The notes beneath the pieces are model-generated. The model saw only the letters and a list, made by a program, of their open reading frames with translations. It ran no database searches and was not told the DNA's origin. The position numbers and the translations under genes were made by a program. This document shows positions 35,641 to 47,489 of a stretch of DNA of 64,000 nt, in pieces. Origin of the DNA: Tetracentron sinense (lineage: Eukaryota; Streptophyta; Magnoliopsida; Trochodendrales; Trochodendraceae); contig CM026561.1 of assembly GCA_015143295.1 (NCBI GenBank), forward strand, positions 42,784,875 through 42,848,874, given 5' to 3'. Each line of letters starts with the position of its first letter. Within the stretch, counting starts at the first letter, position 1.

Positions 35641-37994
35641 AATTTTATTAATTATACAAAGCATCAAACCTCTCAAGATCGTCTCCCTACGATCAATCGT
35701 TTGCGAATGCCTTAGATCTCGATCTCCAAATGATTCTCCTTCTCCAATTAGATCTCCTTGCAAAACCTTTGATTTCCCCTTCTTGAATATCTTAGAAAGC
35801 ACTCTTTTCTCTCTCTTTTAAGTTTAGGAGACTCTTAGAACTCAAATTTAACTCATGAAATAGGGCTTTTTTTTTGTAGAGTTTGAGACCCAAAAGAAGT
35901 TAAAAAGTCATAAAAATGTATATCCCAAGAAAATCACCATACAGGCAATCGATCGGTCATCGTCGATATTTATAAAAAAAAAAGTTTTTTGCTACTTTTT
36001 TGATTGCTTCATATTCATGAAATTAAATCATAAAAATATGCTCAAATGAACAAGATAATTGAGTTTCAACCACTATTTTCAGGACTAAACCAGTCGTTGA
36101 ACCGGCTGGAGGACCGGTTCCACCAATTCAACAGGTTCAGCCGGCTGATTCAACCGTTTCGATGGTAAACCCTCCAAAAAAACCTGTTTTTAAAGCCCCA
36201 GACACCTTTTTAGTATTATTATAGAATTAAGGTCATTAATTTAGTATTATTCAAAGAATGGTCTGTCTATCTTAAAAGAGATGGTATATTATCATTTAAG
36301 ATCAACAAGTAGCTGAGCTCCAAACCTTCAAGGAATCGAAGAAAACAAGTAGCAGAGCTTGGATGATTAGCAGAGCTTCGAAGAAAACAAGGAATCGAAG
36401 AAAACAAGTACCAGAATTTGGAATCGAAGAAAACAAGTAGAGAAACAAATTCAACTCACCTGTATCCAACTACAATGTGAGAAGATTAACTCCTTGAAAC
36501 AAGATTTCCCTTCTTGAGTTTCTTAACCCTAGAAATTTCTTCTCTTTCTCTTCTTAAAAAACCCCCAAATAACCCTATTCTTTCCTTTTTATACTTAAAG
36601 GAAACAAAACCCTTATTTTACTTAAACTTTTCTGGGCATTTGGCTTACCAAAAATGGCTGGAAAAACCTAACGGCATCGTAATCTATGGTTTGTCACGGA
36701 ACTGGCCGGTTATGGTGACCGGGCGCTGGTTCCATTGGTTACCAGTTCAATCGTCCGGCTCTCCCGATTCTCAAAAATAATTCCGGTTTTGAATTACTCC
36801 CGATTTTGAGGGCTTTCATAACTGCTGAGGGGGTTCCACCGGTTCGACAGACCGGTCTGGTCTGGTTCTGACAACACAGGTTTCAATTTCTAAACTTTCC
36901 AAAATAATTTTCATAGAAATAAATGCATTAAAATTAAGCATGCTTTTCTAGAAAATATTATTTAATGACATGAATATCGGTGAATAAATAATCAAGTCAC
37001 TACGGATTATTGGAGAGACCCAAAATACACCCCACTTTTAGTGTGTTATTTTTTTACACCCCAAACCCATTTTTAAGACCATTTTTCTATCAAAATAAAG
37101 GGTTTCAAGAAACTCAAGAGTTTCTCTCTTCACCACCGTAACTCTCTTCTCTCCCCACTATAATTCTCTTCTTCATCACTATTGTTCCCATCGGCTCCTG
37201 CAATCTCCCGCACGCCATTACTCCCGTTGTTAGCTCCTATGGTGGTAAATGCTTTCATCGTTGCTTCTAGCTCACCGTAAGCCTCTCTTTTTTAAAGAAC
37301 AATCTCTTTGTGTTATTGGATATTCTCTCCTCGCAATAACGGTCGATCTCTTTGTTTCTCTCTTATCATTGTTTTAATTTTTTGGAGGTTTTATTTCTAA
37401 GAAGAAACGATCTCTTCATGTTAGTTTTATTTTTTGATTTGTTTTTCTTTAAGAAGAAACGATCTCTTTTGCGTGTTATAGTTGATTGTGATTTTTCTAT
37501 CATCTCATCTATTGGTTGTGATTTATATTTTAATTTTTTTGGGGTTTTGTTTTGAAAGAAGAAACGATATGATTGATTGTGTTTTTCCATCATCTCACAT
37601 GTTGATTTTTTTTAAAAAAAAATTGCTGTTGATCGTTATTTTTTCTTCACAAATTCACGATTAATCATGATTTTAACCCAAATTCGTGATTGGATGGAGT
37701 ATAATTAACGATCTACAAACCAGATTAATCAAGCTACCCTTATCTTGAACCGAACTCCTATTCTTTATGTTTTCACTTTTTTTTTTCAAACCAGATTAAT
37801 CGTGAAGTACATCGATCTAAAAACTAGATAGATCATGAAGTAAATTGATCTTATATGTAGCAACCTTCCCATCGATTTTGATTCGGGAAGTTAAGATACA
37901 TGTGTTTATATTTATTATCGATATTCTCTTTTGGTTCTGACTTGCATTTTGTATGTTAATTTTTAGAGAAATTCTACAAACTTCAGGAAGACTA

Positions 37995-38165
37995 TTACAT
38001 TTGACTGTCTGAAGCACATCAAGTAGCGAGGTCCTCAATAGTATTGGTAGAGGAGAGTGGCTTTCATGGATGAGGTCCAAAAGAGCTGTCGGAAGCACAT
38101 CAAGCAACGGGGTCGTCAATAGTATTGGTAGAGGGGAGTGGTTGTCATGGATGGGCATGAAAGAA
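37995..38165. repeat. Two tandem copies of an 81-bp unit
   Basis: 'ctgtc-gaagcacatcaag' at 38005 and 38086, each followed by 'aatagtattggtagagg'. About 90 percent identical. Inside the long-TIR element. Confidence 0.75.
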
Positions 38166-38204
38166 TGTATTTAAAAATATTTGTAAGTGCTTTAAGATAA
38201 TGAG

Positions 38205-38585
38205 GGAATGTTGTCATTCTCTGCTTTTTTTACCGTGATTTTTTTTATTGGATCATTAATTACAGTGGACATGATCGTTAAATACAGGTTTAAATCTCAA
38301 GTTTCAGTAGTGGTTTTTTTTTTTTTTACCGTGATTTTTTTCACTTGATCTTAATTACAATGAACATGATCATTAAATACAGGTTTAGATCAACAAAAAA
38401 ACAGGTTTAGATTGCAAATTTCAACAAAAAAAATAGACTCTATTCAACAAAATACATGTTTAGATTGCAAATTTCAACAAAAAATACAAACTTAGTTCAA
38501 CAAAAAAACAAGTTTAGATTGCAAATTTTAACAAAAAATACATTTTGTTCAACAAAAAAACAAGTTTAGATTGAGACTACGCATC
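38205..38585. repeat. Two neighbouring tandem repeat blocks
   Basis: A duplicated block of about 110 bp ('taccgtgattttttt', 'catgatc-ttaaatacaggt') at 38225-38390, followed by four units of about 60 bp with 'gtttagattgcaaatttcaa'. Inside the long-TIR element. Confidence 0.7.
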
Positions 38586-39944
38586 TTGAGACTCCACTTT
38601 TGTATGAGAATCTAGCATTTTCATATACCTATTCACCGTCATAAAAAGCAAACAATATATTTTATGGTCATTAGCTGCAAATTAATATGGGAAAATTTAT
38701 GCATTAATAAACATTTAATACGGGTAAAATTATAAAGACTATATGTTCATGGAAGATTGATTAAACTGTTTTTAAGATCGTTAATTACAGTGCAACCAAA
38801 CGTGATTTTTTTTTTTTGCAAAGTCAGGATCAATCGTGAATTGGTGGAAAAATTAATCACAATCAACCACGAAGTTTTTGCGATCAATCAATGGTTATGT
38901 GTGGACGCTAATTTGTCACGGTCGACTGACCACTAACTAGTCAGGATAAAGACTGATCGCGAATATTTTGATATGATTGCGTTAAGTATATATTGATCGT
39001 GAGTTTCTATAAATGATCACAAATATCAGAAATCCCATCTTCTTCAACCTTTCGGCTTGGAATTTTTCAAAATGGAGGATTCCTCCATGGATCCTCTATT
39101 TTACTTTAAAAAATCTTCTATAAGATGAAAAAATGACATGAAAATTGGAGAGAGCCTCATGATAGAAAGAAATTAGAGAGAGGAGAAGAGAATAAGCCCT
39201 AACTTTAATCCAATAGAAAATGGAGAGGAAAACTAGTTATCATATCCCTAGCATTACCCATCCATCTATCCACAACATCTCCAAAGAAAAAACAGGCAAA
39301 CACACACGCAAGGAGAGAGAGATAGAGACTATCCTCCCTTTATGACCACCGAACTGGGGAGAGAATGAGAAATAAGAAGGGGGTTCATAACCCCTTTCAC
39401 TACTTTAAACATTATAGTGAGGAAGAAGAGAGTTACGATGGGGAGAGACGAGAGTTACGGTGGGAAAGAGAAACTCTTGGGTTTCTTTAAAGTACTCTTT
39501 CTTTGGTAAAAGGGTAAAATAGTCTTACAATGGTGTTTGGGGTGTAGAAAGTAAAGAATTTAGAATGGGGTGTACTTTGGATCTCTCAAAGAACTCTAGG
39601 TGTATTTAGGGAAAAATCCCAATTTTGTTTAGTAATGTAAATATAAATACACAAATTTTTTTAGTAATGTTATTTATATTAATACAAAATAATATCTTTA
39701 AATTTCTTTATCATAAATTGCAATAATTTTTAACTTAAAATAAATAAGTTTAAGAGATAATAATAACAAAAAATGTTAAGAATTTAAAAGTATTAATTCT
39801 TATCTAACTCTCTACCTTGTACCGAAGGACTACTCCAAATCTTATTTTTGTATATGAATGTATTAATTTTATATGATATTTTGTATTATAATATATAAAT
39901 AAGTAATTTAATTAAAATTATGTAAAATTAAAGAAAATAATTAT

Positions 39945-40125
39945 GTTAATTAGGCTTGAGTCAACCTGAGCTTGGCTCGAGCTGGATAAAGTTTGAGCTT
40001 GAACAGAACTCGAGTTCAATCAAGGTTGTTCAAACAAACTCAAGCCTAAACATTCGAGCTCAAATCAAGCTCAAACCATGCTTGCACATGTTATAGCCAA
40101 GCTCGGCTCAAATACACCCCTACTC
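39945..40125. mobile_element. hAT-like element end (one side seen)
   Basis: Repeated 'gagcttggctcgag' and 'ctcaagc' words end in 'aatacacccctactc', the right-hand end type of the GGGCCGGGC/CTCGAG hAT group. The left end could not be placed in the AT-rich sequence before 39945. Confidence 0.45.
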
Positions 40126-40194
40126 TTATGAGAGAGGTATTGAGATCCATTCCCACCCGATGACTGACTTGCAAAAACTCCACTCCCTACTGCA

Positions 40195-40262
40195 TGAGTG
40201 AACCTTAAGAGTGAGTGAATCTTAACCACATTTAAAGGGAGTTAAAAGGAGACACATGGTAC
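40195..40262. repeat. Short relative of the Mutator-like foldback family
   Basis: 'agtgaatcttaaccacattt' then 'gttaaaaggagacacatgg' match internal blocks of 3951-5330 and 47490-48414. Confidence 0.5.
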
Positions 40263-40286
40263 GAAAAGGGGATCGGAGATGCCCCC

Positions 40287-41772
40287 TGTTGCACAAGGTT
40301 TGGACCCTAGAGGGGGGTGAATAGGGTCTAAGGTAATTTAAAATTCTTTCTACTTCCTTAAACAGAATTTCAACTTAAACAAGTTAAAAGGAGTTATAAA
40401 TTAAACAATTTTACACAAGAATTCAAAACAATTAATATATAGAGAAGGAATAGAGAGAATGCAAACACTTTGACACACGATGTTGTTCACGAGATTCGGC
40501 AATCCGCCTACGTCCCTGCCTCAAGTTATACCCGTTAGATGATTTATTACAATTTATTCACAATCGTCAATCTTCTTCCAGGTGAAGGTCAACCCTTATT
40601 AGAGAACAATCCTCCCTAGACTTAGTCCATTTTTCGGGTAGTGACCAGACCTTCCTACTCTCTTTCCAGGTAGAGATCAAACCTTACAAAGCTTCCGGCT
40701 TCATGGACAAGTGTCCCACGGACCACTTGATTTTACAACATCTTTGACAAGAGAAATTTGCACTCAGATAATACTCCTTACACGAGCTAATAAATGCTTT
40801 AACACTCTCTAGAAAATCTCTCAAATATTGGAGTTGAAAAACTCAATAAAACAGATTTGAGGATTTTATGTTTAACTCAATAGATTTAAAAATCTAAGCT
40901 TTGGAGTGGATGATTGAATGATTGAATTTATATTTCATCATGTTCTAGATCATAAATCATCCATATTTATAGTCCTTGCAAAGATATAGTCATTGGAGGC
41001 ACATTGAATGCAAAAGAGCCGTTTAAATATAGCTGTTACAGAGTTAAAAAAATTTTTGTCCCAAGCCATCTAATCAACTGGACGGGTCATCTAGTCGACT
41101 GGATGAACCCAGTGGTCAGATTGAATTATGATCTTCATCTAGTTGACTGGATGACTCCATCTAGTTGACTGGATGATGTAATTTTTGCACAGAATCCATT
41201 TTCCAATACCTTAATGATGAGATTTGATTTCAAGGTCTTTTGTCTCATCTTTATCATGATTTTTATCATTCCTTATGATGTTCTAGGTCCTTAGTATGAT
41301 ATTCAAATATGGTCTAAGGCACCTATGGTCATTCTAGACTTTGAGCAATTCAACTGACCAAACTTTAAGAACTTTTTACAAAATTCTTAAAGACACTGTC
41401 ACTAAAATATAAAACATTGAACTTTTCTTGAGAGTCTTCATTTTTCATGACTTGATCTTGATTGATTTGTTTTCTTTGACTTTATGATCAAGCTACATCT
41501 TCTTCATTCTTTATTTTCATGATTTGGACTTGGTATGATCATAAATATTCCCATCTTGATTCATCTTGACTTACTTGATTTTGATATTGATCAATTCCCT
41601 TTAAGTATGATGCCTTTTTTCATGCTTCTTCATTGAATGACTTGCTAATGCTCTTTATAAACTGATTTTCACATAAACTCAATTGAGACATTAGTAACAC
41701 AATAACGTTACATTATTGTGTTATCATCAAAATTAATGGTGTTACCTTAGGTTAAAAACCTAAAGGCTAACA
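40287..41772 (-). mobile_element. Solo SIRE-type Copia LTR
   Basis: TG at 40287 and CA at 41771-41772. The left edge carries 'ccctagaggggggtgaatag', the reverse complement of the conserved end of SIRE-type LTRs also seen at 57680-57715, so the LTR reads on the minus strand. Near its start (right edge) it has 'ttttgatgataacac', a landmark of this group. A minus-strand TATA box 'gactataaatatgg' lies near 40965, downstream of an array of 'ctagttgactggatga' motifs (41075-41180). Flanks ccccc and ccctt match poorly, so the TSD is degraded or the borders are off by a base or two. No internal region remains. Confidence 0.75.
41060..41180. repeat. Motif array in the solo LTR
   Basis: Four to five copies of 'atctagt(t/c)gactggatga' and variants, upstream of the LTR TATA box in the sense direction. 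Confidence 0.75.
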
Positions 41773-41912
41773 CCCTTCTTGTGTCACGGACCGAGGAGGA
41801 GATTATTTTCCATTTGGGAGTACCTATAGATCGACTCAACTGATGTTAGTAAATGATATCCCACAATTGAGAAAATACTTCTAATTCCTTGTGAGACCTT
41901 TAGGCATTGTGA

Positions 41913-42088
41913 CCCCTGCCTCTTGTGTGAGTGGTAGGGGTGTGGCCTTCAATGGAGGGAGGTCGGGGGATCCAATCCCCACAAGGGTATGAGTTGTAAG
42001 AACTCCAATGCCCAAGCTAACATCTGATGTACTGACCTACTGACCGTATTAACGTAGATAAATGACGCTTACACGAAGAAAAAAAAAA
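41913..42088 (+). mobile_element. tRNA-derived SINE
   Basis: A 176-bp element with a B-box-like ggatccaatcc at 41968-41978, an A-box-like 'tgtgtgagtgg' about 40 bp upstream, and a 3' run of ten or more A. It is flanked by 16-bp direct repeats cctttaggcattgtga (41897-41912) and ccttcaggtaatgtga (42089-42104), 13 of 16 identical, as expected from LINE-driven insertion. RNA polymerase III would transcribe it. A second copy lies at 51880-52033. Confidence 0.8.
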
Positions 42089-42133
42089 CCTTCAGGTAAT
42101 GTGAGAGAAATGCTTCACTTCCAAAGTCCCACC

Positions 42134-42617
42134 TAGGGCTGTCAAAGGGCCGGGTAGGAGCAGGGTTGGGGTCAACCCTAGCCCTACTCTTCCCAATAAG
42201 AGTATGGCCCTAGTCCTTCAAGGGCCGGGCCGGGCCGGGCCGGGCCAGGCCAAAGGGGTTGAAGAGAGCGGGATTTGGTTCAAGAAAGCCATTCAAATAT
42301 GTAATACAATCGTACAAAATATTGACCTCGTGGAAAAATTTGTAATGAATTTCAAGAAAAAAAAATATATAAAAAGGTTTGGGTTATGAATTTATGAATA
42401 TATCCCTATGTTAATATCATTAAGGGGTTTATATTAGTAATTTTATAACTTAAATTAAGTATTCTTAAAGAAAGCCGGCAGGCTGGGCATTGGTTAACCC
42501 TAACCCAGCCTATGGAAGAAGGGTTTCCCTACGTGCCCAAGGGCCGGAGAAGGCCGGGCTTTGACGGGGTTTGGAAGGGCCGGATACCCTTTGATTCAAT
42601 CTTTTTTGACAAGCCTA
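42134..42617. mobile_element. hAT-like element with GGGCCGGGCC subterminal repeats
   Basis: Ends tagggctgtcaaaggg / tttttgacaagccta, with flanks gtcccacc (42126-42133) and gtcccatc (42618-42625), 7 of 8 matching. The left subterminal region has tandem 'gggccgggcc' (42222-42250) and the right has 'gggccgg' copies. It belongs to the same broad group as 34218-34710. Noncoding. Confidence 0.85.
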
Positions 42618-42625
42618 GTCCCATC

Positions 42626-43275
42626 GTGTTGACCCCGTATGCCACTACTTTTCTCTATTATCTTTAGAAGCAATATTTTTTTTTTTTTAAAAATCTTTTA
42701 ACTTGTGGAGTACGATGACAGTTTGGAAGTGTGAACTCTGGCATTCGCACTCGTGAACCACACGTGAATGTGAATCTTGTCCCTCCATTATAGTTCAGAA
42801 GTCGTACATTTGTTTAAAGCAAATAATAAATAAAAGAGATTAACTATGAAATTGAGATCCAATTGAAAAGATAACCCAGCAATTCAAAATATAACCAGAT
42901 CATTAAAAAACCAAATTCATTCCAATTATAATCGAATTCAAGATTTCAAATCCGTGCGTATCTAATCCAATGAATCAGTTTCGATCCTAATCTTGATCAT
43001 TGACAGCCCTAATGGAGATCAAAGAGAAGTTATGTTTATAGTATAACTCACATCTCGTTTAATATGTTTATGCAAGAGCTAAGCATGGTTTAAATAAATA
43101 AAATATAATCAAACAAACAGCTAAGAAAGTTTATAAATAAACAAACACAAAACGCACCACTTAGCACAAAAGTTCCAATAGAAGATGGCCAACATACTTG
43201 AGAGCTAACGTCTCAAAAGATGGAGAAAAGTGAGAAAGCTCAACAGAGAGTACCCCAAAAAAAGAAAAAAAAAGA
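42626..43275. other. Intergenic, downstream of the dirigent gene
   Basis: No gene is seen. The 3' UTR of the dirigent gene must lie in the right-hand part. No clear AATAAA signal was found close to the stop. Confidence 0.5.
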
Positions 43276-43860
43276 TCAATAATGCATGACAAAGACATTA
43301 TACTCGACAGTGGCATCCCCAGTTTTGAGGTCGAGAGTATGAGTCTTGGCCTGAACATAACCCCGAGCAAACCGGAAAAGGCCGCTCCCTCCGATCACCG
43401 GCATCTCCCTGACCGTCGAGAACACGGGGTTCCTCCCAAGTATCGTGATCGTGCTACCGTTGTACTTCCCCTCAATGAAAGCAAAGTTCATGGCCATTAA
43501 TAAGCCAAGCTCTTGCTGTGCCGCCGATGCATAGAACCCTTGTGCCCGTCCGACCAGCTTCGAACTCATCTTCGGTCCCATTGTTAACGGGTTATCGATC
43601 ATCCTGGTTAAACCAAATCCTGTGACCGATGTATTTGACGGTGGTCCTACGACTATAACACCGGTTGGGTTAGGACCGCTAATGATGTCGTGCCAGTATA
43701 AACGGAAGTGGCTTAGCTTCTCTTTTTTAAGCCCGATCTTCTTCTGACTCAGGGATCTAGAGAAGCTGTTTGGTTTTCCGGCGACGGCGACGGCGATGAA
43801 GAAGAAGACGACGGAGAAAATGACGAAGGGAGACCCTGACTTGGGAAGAATTCTAGCCAT
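43276..43860 (-). CDS. Dirigent family protein
   Basis: 194 residues, intronless, from ATG at 43860. A longer reading would start at a TTG and is not used. Residues 1-28 form a hydrophobic signal peptide ([16 protein letters not shown]), so the product is probably secreted to the apoplast or cell wall. The dirigent domain spans about 48-194, with [18 protein letters not shown], the aspartate in HD at 58, DNPLT (89-93), GRAQGFY (104-110), MNFAF-EGKYNGS and the C-terminal RFARGY and [10 protein letters not shown]. Potential N-glycosylation sites are NTS (76) and NGS (134). Dirigent proteins guide stereoselective coupling of phenoxy radicals in lignan, lignin or related pathways. Which substrate this one uses cannot be told from sequence. 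Length and intronless structure are normal for the family. The frame is intact and it is the only clear host gene in the window. Confidence 0.95.
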   Translation of the reverse strand: MARILPKSGSPFVIFSVVFFFIAVAVAGKPNSFSRSLSQKKIGLKKEKLSHFRLYWHDIISGPNPTGVIVVGPPSNTSVTGFGLTRMIDNPLTMGPKMSSKLVGRAQGFYASAAQQELGLLMAMNFAFIEGKYNGSTITILGRNPVFSTVREMPVIGGSGLFRFARGYVQAKTHTLDLKTGDATVEYNVFVMHY

Positions 43861-43916
43861 GGCTACCAAATGGGTTAAATCAGAAAAGTGTGAAAATTGC
43901 CTTGGGTGCTTATCTA

Positions 43917-43925
43917 CATATAAAG
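43917..43925 (-). promoter_or_regulatory. Possible TATA box of the dirigent gene
   Basis: Minus-strand ctttatatg about 57-65 bases upstream of the ATG. It would imply a 5' UTR of roughly 30 bases. The match to the consensus is modest. Confidence 0.45.
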
Positions 43926-44307
43926 TGAAGACGCGTGAATCTCACGATTACTTGATGGCAATTCAAGAATGAACTCGTAGAGGAATGCTAACCATACTCT
44001 CACGATTCAAAAAGCTGCCTACTCGCCCTTTAAAAAAAATAATAAAATAATATGTTTTTATCAGTTCCACTTATGCGTCCCTCGAATCTGTTTTTGAGTC
44101 ATGAGAAGCGGACCCAGGGTCCACTCTAAGCTGACCCAAGTGTCCGGTGTTCTTTTAACTTATGTTTAATTATAATTAAATTAAAATTAGTAATTTTATT
44201 TTTGTGTTTTTTTCTAGAAATCATGGTTAGATTGTTTAACCTTAAGGGGTTAACCTCAGTTGATAGATAATAAAAAAAAGGGGCTGAACCAATGAGGCCA
44301 CGGGGTC

Positions 44308-44565
44308 TTTTTTTTTTTTTTTAAGTTGAGATATCAATTAAGTTAAAGAACAATTACAAGCTCTCTATGGAGGTCGAGGACCCCTTTCAAAAATCAACCT
44401 GCATTCTTGGACCGAAAGATGGCGAACCTCAAAGCACCCACGAGCACAGAATTCAAGACCCTGTGCACCCCTTTGTTTTATTACATAAAATGATGAGAGT
44501 ATTGGAAATGCAAGTATCCTTAGCAATAATCGTGACAGGTGGGGTTTGAAAGTCCTCAAAATTTA
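44308..44565 (-). mobile_element. Possible 3' end of a poly(A)-tailed retroelement
   Basis: A run of about 15 T at 44309-44323 would be a poly(A) tail on the minus strand. The preceding bases give broken frames that hint at, but do not prove, a LINE 3' end. No diagnostic motif can be read. Confidence 0.3.
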
Positions 44566-44902
44566 GACTTTTCAATTTGAAGTTTGTGTTGAAAAAAAAG
44601 TCCTTGATAATTTGTTGTAGCTACTATGCACCGACATGAATGGTTTTCAAACCGGTTTGGTTTGACTGGGTCCCTTACGTTACAACCGGTCTCAAAGAAA
44701 CTAGTTATAAACGTGGAGATGATATTGGTCTTAGCCGTGTACTATTAATGGTTAATTAGTGTTACCATTAGCATGAATGGAAAAGATACAAATGTTATTT
44801 AACTTATTTTCAAGTTAAGAGAATCTCCCGTTACAACCAGTCAGTTTAAAGAACAGGTTACAGACAAGCTTGCTAAAAAAACACAAGGCCTTAAAATAAA
44901 GA

Positions 44903-44966
44903 GGAGTGTTAGCCCCAGCCTCATTTATTCCAAAATTTTCTAGAGGCAAGATAGGGCTAACACGTG
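44903..44966. mobile_element. Short hairpin, MITE-like
   Basis: Inverted ends gtgttagcccc (44906-44916) and gggctaacac (44954-44963) about 40 bp apart. The tips resemble the 'gaggaatgctagcc' MITE at 50237-50380. Confidence 0.4.
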
Positions 44967-45458
44967 AAGAGCTTTTATTGTTTTAATAGTTTAAAAAGTA
45001 AAAGTTAGAAAATGTTAGAACATTTGTAACGCCGTAGTTGCATCTTTGGAAGATTTACTAATGGGGCTAGCAAAATCCTAAAATAAAAAAGAGGGCAATG
45101 CTAGCATATTCTCATAATCTTACTCTCACCTTGTTTTAATAATAAAACAATTAATTGTGTAGGGCCAGGCCCAAAAGTAGGCTGAAGAGTTTGTTTATTA
45201 TCTACTAGCAGAGATCCGTGCATGATTAAGAATATCTAAAATTAAATAATATGATTTATTTATTTAAATATTAAGTAATATATTTTAAGAATATTTCATT
45301 AATTTTATTTTTAGTAGTATTAGTTTTTTATTATTTGATATACATTATTATTTGTATTAATTAATTAATTAATTTTATAATAATAATTAATTTTAATTTT
45401 AATAACATTTATAGGAAAATCATAAGTTTTTTAGTATTAAACTTAAATTAATACACCC

Positions 45459-45618
45459 AAGAGTTGGAGATAAGAGCGAACTCTACAATAGTGGAGATAG
45501 ATAAGGCTCAAGGATGAGATAGTGGGTCCCAAACCTATAAGAGTTGGAGATAAGAGAGGAGTCTATAATAGTGGAGATAGAGAGGGTTCTATGATGAAAT
45601 AGTGGGTCCCAAATTTGA
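45459..45618. repeat. Two tandem copies of an 80-bp unit
   Basis: 'aagagttggagataagag' at 45459 and 45539, each ending 'atagtgggtcccaaa'. About 88 percent identical by eye. Confidence 0.8.
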
Positions 45619-45819
45619 ACTTTAGAGATTAAAGAGAAAAATCACATCTCATCTCTAAAATAGAACTTATGAGATTGAAGGGATTGAAGTTTGGATAGCA
45701 AAAAGAAAAATCTTATTTCTTTATATTATGGTAGTAGATAACTAGCAGAAGGCATGTACGTTGCACGTGCGTGTACAGTGCAATACACGCGAGAGAGTGG
45801 TGGGGGAGAGCGACTGGGG

Positions 45820-46165
45820 TGAACCCTAGATGTGAGTGAATTTTAACCATAGTTAAGGAGAGTCAAAAGGGACACGTGTTAATCTGTGGGTATAATTGAT
45901 GAGAAAGAGATAGTTTGAGGTGGGTGAATTTTAACCATAATTAAGGAGTGTGAAAAGGTGTAGATGAGAAAATGATAATTTGGGAATTAAGTAAAATATT
46001 AAATAAAGGTTTTGTCTTAAGGGTAGTTTAGGAATTTATCAAAAATAGGCAATGGTTTGAGAAATGGGTAATTTGGTAGATTGTAGATGAGAAAGAGATA
46101 GTCTAGGAATTAAGTAAAACATGAAATGAAGGATTTGTAAGGTTTATATATAAGGGTAGTTTGGG
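45820..46165. repeat. Foldback-family fragment with local duplications
   Basis: 'gtgaattttaaccata' occurs twice (about 45836 and 45923) beside 'gacacgtg' words, as in 3951-5330. A second repeat, 'gtagatgagaaa', 'gggaattaagtaaaa' and 'aagggtagttt', occurs at about 45960-46033 and 46082-46160. Confidence 0.55.
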
Positions 46166-47489
46166 AATGGGAAAAAAATCAGGCTACGGTTTGTTAAGGG
46201 AGATAGTTTGGGAATTTCCATCATTAGGAGAGGCTTCTCTCATTATAGTCGTGATGTCAAGACTCATCCTTATGGTACCTTAGTGGTTGCCTTAGGTGTG
46301 TATTACATCTTCCAAAAAAAAAAAAAGAATGAACTAAACAAAAAATAATTTCAAGGTAAGCCTTAAAAAACAATTGCAATACCAGGAAAAATATATGGAA
46401 GGGAAGTGAACTAAAGAATGAATTCTTCAAATGACTCTTCTTTGAATCTGCTTCTGATAATAGGTCCAGAAATTTGAGATACATTTAAAATCCCAGAAGA
46501 CACATTTGAAATTTGGTATATTCTTCATCTTTTGTTTTTTACTTCAGGGTAGGAAGATGACAAATAGCTTAGAGAAAACTCTCAATCTCTGGAAAATAGG
46601 AAAGTGGTGGGATTTATATATATATATATAAAACAGGCTGGTTTCAACAATGTTTTTTTTTTTTTGGGTATCGCAAATACAATTAGGTCACAACCTAGTT
46701 TTTTTGTGGAAATATTATCATGTAACTAACACACTAAACTCACACACATAGCCAGACCTAAGGTAGCCGCTAAGTGTTTGCTTGGACTTACTCTTATGGT
46801 CACAACCTAGTTAGTTGTGTTAGTATTTGTTCATTGGTTAGTAGGATACAGAGCATAGTATTTGAAATAATTCAAAGTGGTAGACTTGTACAATGTAGTT
46901 GAAAGCTTGGATGCTCTAGCCCGACGGAGCCAAGATTTTCTTTCTAAGAAAGCAACAGTTGATTGAAAATGTTAGTAATTAGTGATGGATTTATAGAAAA
47001 TGATTAGACGAGTATAAAATATCTAGGAGAATGGGGTTGGGTTCAAGGAGCAATTTGTCCCATGCCTAATGGTTATTCCCTATTAAAATAGTTTTTTTCA
47101 AAAATTGAAGGGATAGTGTCCCTACTCCAGCTACACTACTAAATGGTAGGGTCAAAAATACTTTTTTTTTGGAAAATGGTAACTATACTCTTATAATTCT
47201 TACTTTTATTATTATTTGAATAATAAAACAAAATGTTAGGTATATTCTCACAAGTCTTAGATAATAAAACAAATAGTTCTATATCTACTCACTTATATCC
47301 TCATAGGGGCATTTGTCTTATCCTTACTATCCTTCTTTACTATTATAAAGAGAATGAACGGGTTAAAACGTTGATTAAATTTTATCATAATGAAAAAATT
47401 GTCTTTATACTTATATTCTACCTTTTATACTATTATAAAACTAGCCTACTAACCACTGACCTTTCATCTACTATCAAATAACAAAAAAA
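46166..47489. other. Intergenic sequence
   Basis: A short TA repeat near 46616-46630 and a repeated 'ggtcacaacctagtt' (46687 and 46799). No gene is recognised. Confidence 0.45.

Larger units (their letters stand above)
33608..37004 (-). mobile_element. Solo Gypsy-type LTR
   Basis: Starts TGTAACGACCC and ends gtcactacg, a mutated form of the matching inverted tip. It is flanked by ggtta (33603-33607) and gatta (37005-37009), a 5-bp duplication with one change. Removing it rejoins the host inverted repeat base for base. On the minus strand a TATA-like 'aagtataaaaagg' near 36598 lies downstream of an 'accggt/gaccgg' motif cluster (36690-36870), and a 'ggaccgtggattgagg' block (34010-33995) resembles 'gagccgtgggttgagg' of the LTR at 54483-56531. 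There is no internal region, so it is a solo LTR. Without the hAT insertion it is about 2.9 kb. Confidence 0.7.
33578..39622. mobile_element. Long-TIR DNA element hosting a solo LTR
   Basis: The right end, read in reverse complement from 39622, gives gggatttttccctaaatac, then an 'acacctagagttctttgag' block and about 130 further bases. The left end matches the same order but is split. 33578-33607 carries the first 30 bases, and after the inserted LTR (33608-37004) the match resumes at 37010 with ttggagagacccaaaatac and continues to about 37150. Without the insertion the element is about 2.65 kb with terminal inverted repeats near 170 bp. The interior is noncoding and full of duplications, with no transposase frame. 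The TSD is unclear (T-rich left flank). The superfamily could be Mutator-like. Confidence 0.75.
43926..45458. other. Intergenic with MITE fragments
   Basis: Contains a 'gaggaatgctaaccatactc' fragment at 43981, related to the MITE at 50237-50380, and other pieces listed below. No gene is recognised. Confidence 0.5.

Noticed and set aside
43282-43500. 72-codon plus-strand frame opposite the dirigent gene
   Set aside because: Antisense shadow of a well-supported gene.
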